A model generated the notes under the pieces. The model was given only the letters and a program-made list of their open reading frames with translations. It was not told where the DNA came from and made no database searches. This document shows positions 6,265 through 9,617 of a DNA stretch of 9,617 nucleotides, piece after piece; within the stretch, counting starts at the first letter, position 1; every line of letters begins with the position of its first letter. Source of the stretch: Minisyncoccota bacterium (GTDB lineage Bacteria > Patescibacteriota > Minisyncoccia > Moranbacterales > GCA-2747515); NCBI GenBank assembly GCA_938044295.1, contig CALIRC010000068.1, positions 1 to 9,617 on the forward strand. Direction: 5' to 3'. Both the position numbers and the translations under genes were made by a program.

Positions 6265-6289
6265 GTTACATTCTGTCAAATTTTAAAGT

Positions 6290-6424
6290 ATGAAAAGAAC
6301 ATATCAACCAAAAAGTCGTAAAAGAAGTCGCGTACATGGTTTCCTTAAGCGCATGTCTACAAAGACAGGACGACTCGTGATTGCCAGACGCAGGAAAAAA
6401 GGGCGAGCAAAGCTCTCAGTGTAG
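6290..6424 (+). CDS. rpmH: Large ribosomal subunit protein bL34
   Basis: A 44-residue, very basic protein of the 50S subunit. It begins MKRTYQPKSRKRSRVHGFL, followed by the hallmark spacing of MSTKTGR (22-28) and the arginine/lysine-rich RRRKKGRAKLS (33-43). Length and ends match the family exactly. It is the first gene of the rightward cluster, divergent from dnaA with a 209-bp intergenic region, and followed 80 bp later by rnpA, the standard bacterial order. No Shine-Dalgarno is visible before the ATG; the leader is A+T-rich (AATTTTAAAGT). Confidence 0.98.
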   Translation: MKRTYQPKSRKRSRVHGFLKRMSTKTGRLVIARRRKKGRAKLSV

Positions 6425-6504
6425 GTTGATTTTGTCAGATAAACCTTTTTTGGCATGGCGCAGAAGCGATTTTTTGAACAAAGAAAGCATAATTGCATAT
6501 AGAT

Positions 6505-6882
6505 ATGCTTAAAAAAAAGTTTAGGCTTACAAGCGATGCATCGAGAAAAAAGCTCCATAAAACAGGGGTGCGGACACGCATAGGCGGTCTTTTTTTGAAT
6601 GTGAGTAAAAATGATGTAGGTCATGTAAGGGTCGCCGTGATATTAGGGAAAAAGTACGATGCACGCGCATGTAAGAGAAATAGGCAAAAAAGAGTTATTA
6701 TAGAGGCCTTAAGTACAGTAGTATCATCACAAGCGCCTTTTGACATCCTAATCTCTTACACGAGCGCAGGAAAGGTGTTATCATACAAAGATGCTAAGCA
6801 ACAAATTGAAAAAGCTTTGAGGTTGGCACAAAGACACCGCACAAATCTAAATGCATCTACACTAGGACGCTACATACACTAG
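6505..6882 (+). CDS. rnpA: Ribonuclease P protein component
   Basis: A 125-residue basic protein that assists the RNase P RNA in trimming the 5' leaders of precursor tRNAs. The family signature is clear: an N-terminal basic segment KKKFRLTSDASRKKL (3-17), strand VRVAVILGKK (41-50), then the RNR-type motif ACKRNRQKR (55-63) leading into the helix VIIEAL, and FDILISY (79-85) followed by the final helix. The ATG at 6505 gives the normal start MLKKKFRL. An in-frame TTG at 6493 would add only four residues and has no better ribosome site. It lies in the usual place between rpmH and yidC. The next gene often found here, yidD, is not present: the 114 bp before yidC hold only a 23-codon frame with no resemblance to it. 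Confidence 0.95.
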   Translation: MLKKKFRLTSDASRKKLHKTGVRTRIGGLFLNVSKNDVGHVRVAVILGKKYDARACKRNRQKRVIIEALSTVVSSQAPFDILISYTSAGKVLSYKDAKQQIEKALRLAQRHRTNLNASTLGRYIH

Positions 6883-6986
6883 AAGTAAAGCACAGATAAG
6901 AGTGTTTTTATAAGTTATGTCAGCAGTTTTTTGTTTAATATATACAGCACATAAGCTCGCGACCGCAAGTAGCACTAATCACAAAT

Positions 6987-6990
6987 AGGA
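6987..6990 (+). promoter_or_regulatory. Shine-Dalgarno-like AGGA before yidC
   Basis: AGGA lies 6 nt before the yidC ATG. It is the only gene in this window with a plausible, well-spaced Shine-Dalgarno sequence, and it supports the start at 6997. Confidence 0.5.
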
Positions 6991-6996
6991 TACATC

Positions 6997-7746
6997 ATGA
7001 AAGATCTCTACCTTACAGTTCTCCACGAACCAATCTACAATGCCCTTGTGGGGCTCTATACGTTCCTCTGGAGCGATCTTGGGCTAGCAATCATAGCTCT
7101 TACAGTCATCATTCGGATTATTTTACTACCACTTTCTCGAAAGCAAATAGCATCGCAAAAGGAAATGCAGGAGTTGCAACCGCAGCTCAAGGCAATCCAA
7201 CAAAAACATAAGGGAAATCGAGAGAAAATCGGTAGAGAACAAATGGCACTATACAAGGAGCATGGCGTAAATCCTGCAGCCGGGTGTTTACCAATTATCG
7301 TTTCTCTCATTGTTTTCATAACGCTTTACCGCGTAATTCTAGAATTAGCAAAAATCCAAAATTTCGAGGTATCGACGGACGATCTTTATGGATTTATCCC
7401 GCATACAGAAAAAATTGCTGATACAGCATTTGGTTTCCTTTCGCTTGCAGAGCCAAGTTATGTATTAGCTGTGGCAACAGCGGTGCTCGTCTACTATCAA
7501 ATCAAAATGATGCAGAGCAAAAATGATATAGAGAAAGAAGAAAAGACAGAAAAAGAATCTAAAAAGAACAAGGATGGCGATGAGCAGCCAGATTTTGCTA
7601 CAATCATGCAAAAGCAAATGCTTGTCATAATTCCAGTTATGACACTAGGAATTGGAGTCTATTTCCCTGCAGGGCTCACGCTTTACGTGTTCACAACCAC
7701 ACTCTTCACAATTGGTCAGCAGTGGTTTGTGATGAATCAAAAATAG
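6997..7746 (+). CDS. yidC: Membrane protein insertase YidC/Oxa1 family
   Basis: A 249-residue integral membrane protein that inserts and folds membrane proteins, alone or with the Sec translocon. It is the short form without the large periplasmic domain of proteobacterial YidC, and it shows no lipobox. The first core helix contains the conserved arginine of the hydrophilic groove (Arg40 in VIIRIILLPLSRKQ). A charged cytoplasmic hairpin (51-88) follows, then YKEHGVNPAAGCLPI (86-100) ahead of the next helix. The last helices contain FPAGLTLYVFTTTLFTIGQQW (223-243), all matching the family. A highly charged Lys/Glu loop (174-198) precedes the final helix pair. It follows rnpA and precedes khpB as in many bacteria, and probably forms one operon with them. 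The flippase downstream is a likely class of client. Confidence 0.97.
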   Translation: MKDLYLTVLHEPIYNALVGLYTFLWSDLGLAIIALTVIIRIILLPLSRKQIASQKEMQELQPQLKAIQQKHKGNREKIGREQMALYKEHGVNPAAGCLPIIVSLIVFITLYRVILELAKIQNFEVSTDDLYGFIPHTEKIADTAFGFLSLAEPSYVLAVATAVLVYYQIKMMQSKNDIEKEEKTEKESKKNKDGDEQPDFATIMQKQMLVIIPVMTLGIGVYFPAGLTLYVFTTTLFTIGQQWFVMNQK

Positions 7747-7803
7747 GCGTATGATTGCACAAGGTGACAGTGGTGCATGATAATTCCCTAAATTGTGAAT
7801 ATT

Positions 7804-8286
7804 ATGACAGAAAAGGAACAAGTAGAAAAAATCATCAAGGAAATCTTCGCATTAATGGACTTTAAGGTTGCACCAACAATCCGAGAGGTGGAAAGTGACA
7901 ACAAGCAAGGATTTGAGTGCACATTTGTAATTAAAACAAGTGAAAATGCACAGTATTTCATCGGTCACCATGGAGCAAATCTCAGTGCAATCGAACATCT
8001 AGCACATGTCATAGCAAGGCAAAAAAAGATTGCATTATATTTCAAAATTGATGTAAATGATTACCGTGAAGGCAAAAAACAGATGTTTGAGCGTATAGCA
8101 CGTGATGCAGCAGAAGGCGCTGCGCGTAGTAAAAAGCCAATTGTCTTACGGCCGATGAGTGCATATGAAAGACGTCTCATCCACACTATAATTGCCTCAG
8201 ATGATCGCGTAACGACTGACAGCATCGGAGATGGTGAAGATCGCAAAGTTGTTGTAAAGCCCGTCGGCATTATCGCATCCCTATGA
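7804..8286 (+). CDS. khpB: KhpB/Jag family RNA-binding protein (KH and R3H domains)
   Basis: A 160-residue protein with a KH-like domain (about 10-85) carrying the GxxG loop as GHHG (54-57) and a following helix LSAIEHLAHVI. The R3H domain (about 112-153) contains RPMSAYERRLIH with the R-x3-H pair Arg123/His127, then SIGDGEDRKVVVKP. KhpB binds RNA, usually with KhpA, and influences cell-wall synthesis and cell elongation in Firmicutes. The N-terminal Jag_N domain of the 200-plus-residue relatives is missing, so this is a minimal KH-R3H form. The start is taken at the ATG 7804; an in-frame GTG at 7795 would add three residues, and neither has a Shine-Dalgarno. It lies 57 bp after yidC and overlaps the flippase start by 4 bp (ATGA), suggesting translational coupling. 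Confidence 0.94.
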   Translation: MTEKEQVEKIIKEIFALMDFKVAPTIREVESDNKQGFECTFVIKTSENAQYFIGHHGANLSAIEHLAHVIARQKKIALYFKIDVNDYREGKKQMFERIARDAAEGAARSKKPIVLRPMSAYERRLIHTIIASDDRVTTDSIGDGEDRKVVVKPVGIIASL

Positions 8287-9617
8287 TCGCACAAAAAATT
8301 GCATACAACGTCCTCTTTGCAGGAGCTTCTAAAGCGATTTCTATTGGTATCGCTCTTTTCACCATAGGATTATTATCACGCTACTTAGGAACCGCAGGAT
8401 TCGGGCAATACACACTAGCGTTGACGTATCTTGCATTTCTCATGGCATTTGCGGATATGGGCTTGCATGCAGTGGCCACAAGGGAGATTTCCAGAGAAGG
8501 GGCGCCAGAAAATGAAATCATCAATAAAATTTTTACCCTTCGTCTTGCAATTACCAGTGCACTCTTCTTATTAAGTGTCACAACTGTATGGTTTTTACCC
8601 TATAGCCAAGAAATGAAAACGGCTATATTGGTGATCACAGGAGCCTTTCTTTTTTCCTCAAGTTACAGTCTTTTAAATGGAGTTTTCCAAAAGCATATTG
8701 CAATGGACAGAGTTGCAATCGCTGAGCTTTGTGGAAAAATCGTTCAAATGAGCATTATTATCAGTCTTATTTACTTCAAACTCCCCTTTCTTTTTGCTGT
8801 CATCGCTATTTTCGCTGCAATGGTTACAAACTTCACCTTGATCTTCCTTTTTGCGAGGAAATATATCAAAATCCGCCTGGATTGGGATCTGCTATACTGG
8901 AAAAAATTCATGGCAAAGGCGTACCCACTTGGCATAAGCGCAATTGCGACCTTCCTCTATTTCAAAGTTAATGCATTTATCCTTGGATGGTATCATCCGG
9001 ACGAAGATGTGGGAATTTATGGGGCGGCAACAAAAATCATCGAAACAATCGTATTTTTCCCAGCAATGGTGGTTGGGCTTGTACTACCCCTCTTATCGCG
9101 CTATATTTTTACAGACAAAAAGGCTTTTAGTGAAACCGTGGAGTCGACCATAAAATTCTTTACGTTAGCCCTTATTCCACTCATCGTAAGTATGGTTTTC
9201 CTTGCCCCAGAAGCAATAGCGCTCATCAATGGCAAAGAGTTTATAGATGCTGTCCTTGTGTTGCAAATTGGGATATTTTCATTTATTGGAATCTTTTTTG
9301 GTCATTTCTTTATAAATGTTGCAATTGCTGCAAATTTACAGAAAACACTTACCATACTTCTCGTTACGTCAGCGATATTCAGCATTTTCTTAAATATGAG
9401 TCTAATTCCAGAGTATTCCGCGCGTGGAGCAGCACTCTCTTCTGTTATCACAGAGCTATTTGTAATGGGCGTTACGCTTTGGTTAATCACAAAGAAGACA
9501 TCATTCAGATTTATCTTGAAAAAACCACTCCTCTACGGCATTGCAGCACTGCTTATGATTGGTACAAATATCATATTGCCATTAAATGCCTTTATAAGTG
9601 CCATTATTGGAGTGACT
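8283..9617 (+). CDS. Oligosaccharide/polysaccharide flippase (Wzx/RfbX type, MOP superfamily), truncated at the window edge
   Basis: The frame is open for 445 codons with no stop before the right edge, so the C-terminus is missing. The product is a multi-pass membrane protein with about 12 hydrophobic segments. The N-terminal region has LLSRYLGTAGFGQYTLAL (30-47) and ADMGLHAVATREISRE (57-72), the layout expected for polysaccharide biosynthesis flippases (COG2244). The middle has DVGIYGAATKIIE (242-254), also typical. These proteins translocate lipid-linked glycans across the cytoplasmic membrane for surface polysaccharide or glycoprotein assembly. MurJ is a related alternative, but I see no MurJ-specific feature. 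The ATG overlaps the khpB stop by 4 bp with no Shine-Dalgarno, so re-initiation from khpB is plausible. The substrate cannot be inferred; further glycan genes may follow outside the window. Confidence 0.88.
   Translation, partial: MIAQKIAYNVLFAGASKAISIGIALFTIGLLSRYLGTAGFGQYTLALTYLAFLMAFADMGLHAVATREISREGAPENEIINKIFTLRLAITSALFLLSVTTVWFLPYSQEMKTAILVITGAFLFSSSYSLLNGVFQKHIAMDRVAIAELCGKIVQMSIIISLIYFKLPFLFAVIAIFAAMVTNFTLIFLFARKYIKIRLDWDLLYWKKFMAKAYPLGISAIATFLYFKVNAFILGWYHPDEDVGIYGAATKIIETIVFFPAMVVGLVLPLLSRYIFTDKKAFSETVESTIKFFTLALIPLIVSMVFLAPEAIALINGKEFIDAVLVLQIGIFSFIGIFFGHFFINVAIAANLQKTLTILLVTSAIFSIFLNMSLIPEYSARGAALSSVITELFVMGVTLWLITKKTSFRFILKKPLLYGIAALLMIGTNIILPLNAFISAIIGVT

Larger units (their letters stand above)
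6210..6279. repeat. 10-bp inverted repeat flanking the rpmH promoter
   Basis: TTGACAGAAT (6210-6219) and ATTCTGTCAA (6270-6279) are exact reverse complements with 50 bp between them. Each arm contains a TTGACA-like hexamer. The repeat encloses both the candidate promoter and the GTCTGTACAGAC palindrome, and ends 11 bp before the rpmH start codon. Confidence 0.5.

Noticed and set aside
6304..6624. 106-codon minus-strand frame opposite rpmH and rnpA
   Set aside because: It lies antisense to two certain genes and has no family-like pattern; it is a shadow of the basic codons on the other strand.
7751..7780. Short frame encoding MIAQGDSGA between yidC and khpB, whose first 13 bases resemble the flippase start (ATGATCGCACAA)
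   Set aside because: The similarity is about a dozen bases and the frame is nine codons; I cannot distinguish it from chance or from a tiny duplication.
8177..8740. DnaA-box-like TCATCCACA in khpB and TTTTCCACA (minus strand) in the flippase gene
   Set aside because: Isolated near-consensus sites are expected at this rate in coding DNA; they are not clustered and carry no further structure.
1..9617. CRISPR arrays, insertion sequences, tRNA or rRNA genes, phage or toxin-antitoxin modules
   Set aside because: I looked on both strands and saw no regularly spaced repeats, transposase frames, terminal inverted repeats or tRNA-like cloverleafs; the window is core chromosomal DNA.

Overview
The window is the replication-origin neighbourhood of a bacterial chromosome, probably from a member of the Candidate Phyla Radiation (Patescibacteria). 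Three things point there by inference: a KhpB/Jag reduced to its KH and R3H domains, a short YidC without a recognisable lipoprotein signal, and a dnaA/dnaN/rpmH/rnpA/yidC core without recF, yidD or mnmE beside it. Shine-Dalgarno sequences are nearly absent upstream of the genes. The DNA is A+T-rich. UGA serves as a stop codon (khpB) and tryptophans are encoded by TGG, so I see no recoding. The exact phylum cannot be fixed from the sequence.

Layout. Bases 1-2760 (+): a class A penicillin-binding protein (cell-wall glycosyltransferase and transpeptidase) whose reading frame stays open to the left edge, so its true N-terminus may lie outside the window. Bases 2785-6080 (-): dnaA, then an intergenic oriC of about 446 bp, then dnaN (sliding clamp), then a small DUF721/DciA-like gene 9 bp after dnaN. 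Bases 6290-9617 (+), divergent from dnaA: rpmH (ribosomal protein L34), rnpA (RNase P protein), yidC (membrane insertase), khpB (KH-R3H RNA-binding protein), and a Wzx-type polysaccharide flippase that overlaps khpB by 4 bp and runs off the right edge.

The origin (4219-4664) is the most structured part. It has three perfect DnaA boxes and three weaker sites sharing the TCCACA core. The three on the left face one way and the three on the right face the other. Two central boxes are the arms of a perfect 12-bp inverted repeat, a 10-bp inverted repeat brackets the five boxes from 4274 to 4415, and a segment of about 85% A+T with a TTA/CTA triplet run lies on the dnaN side. The dnaA/rpmH divergent region (6081-6289) has a clear TATAAT for dnaA and a candidate rpmH promoter overlapped by a 12-bp palindrome.

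Together the genes cover replication initiation (DnaA, oriC, clamp, putative helicase loader), the translation/tRNA-processing/membrane-insertion cluster that usually accompanies dnaA, and cell-envelope building at both flanks. I do not see a wholly new system. The points most worth checking are the symmetric origin, the DciA-like gene in the usual recF position, the palindrome in the rpmH promoter, and the in-frame extension of the penicillin-binding protein.
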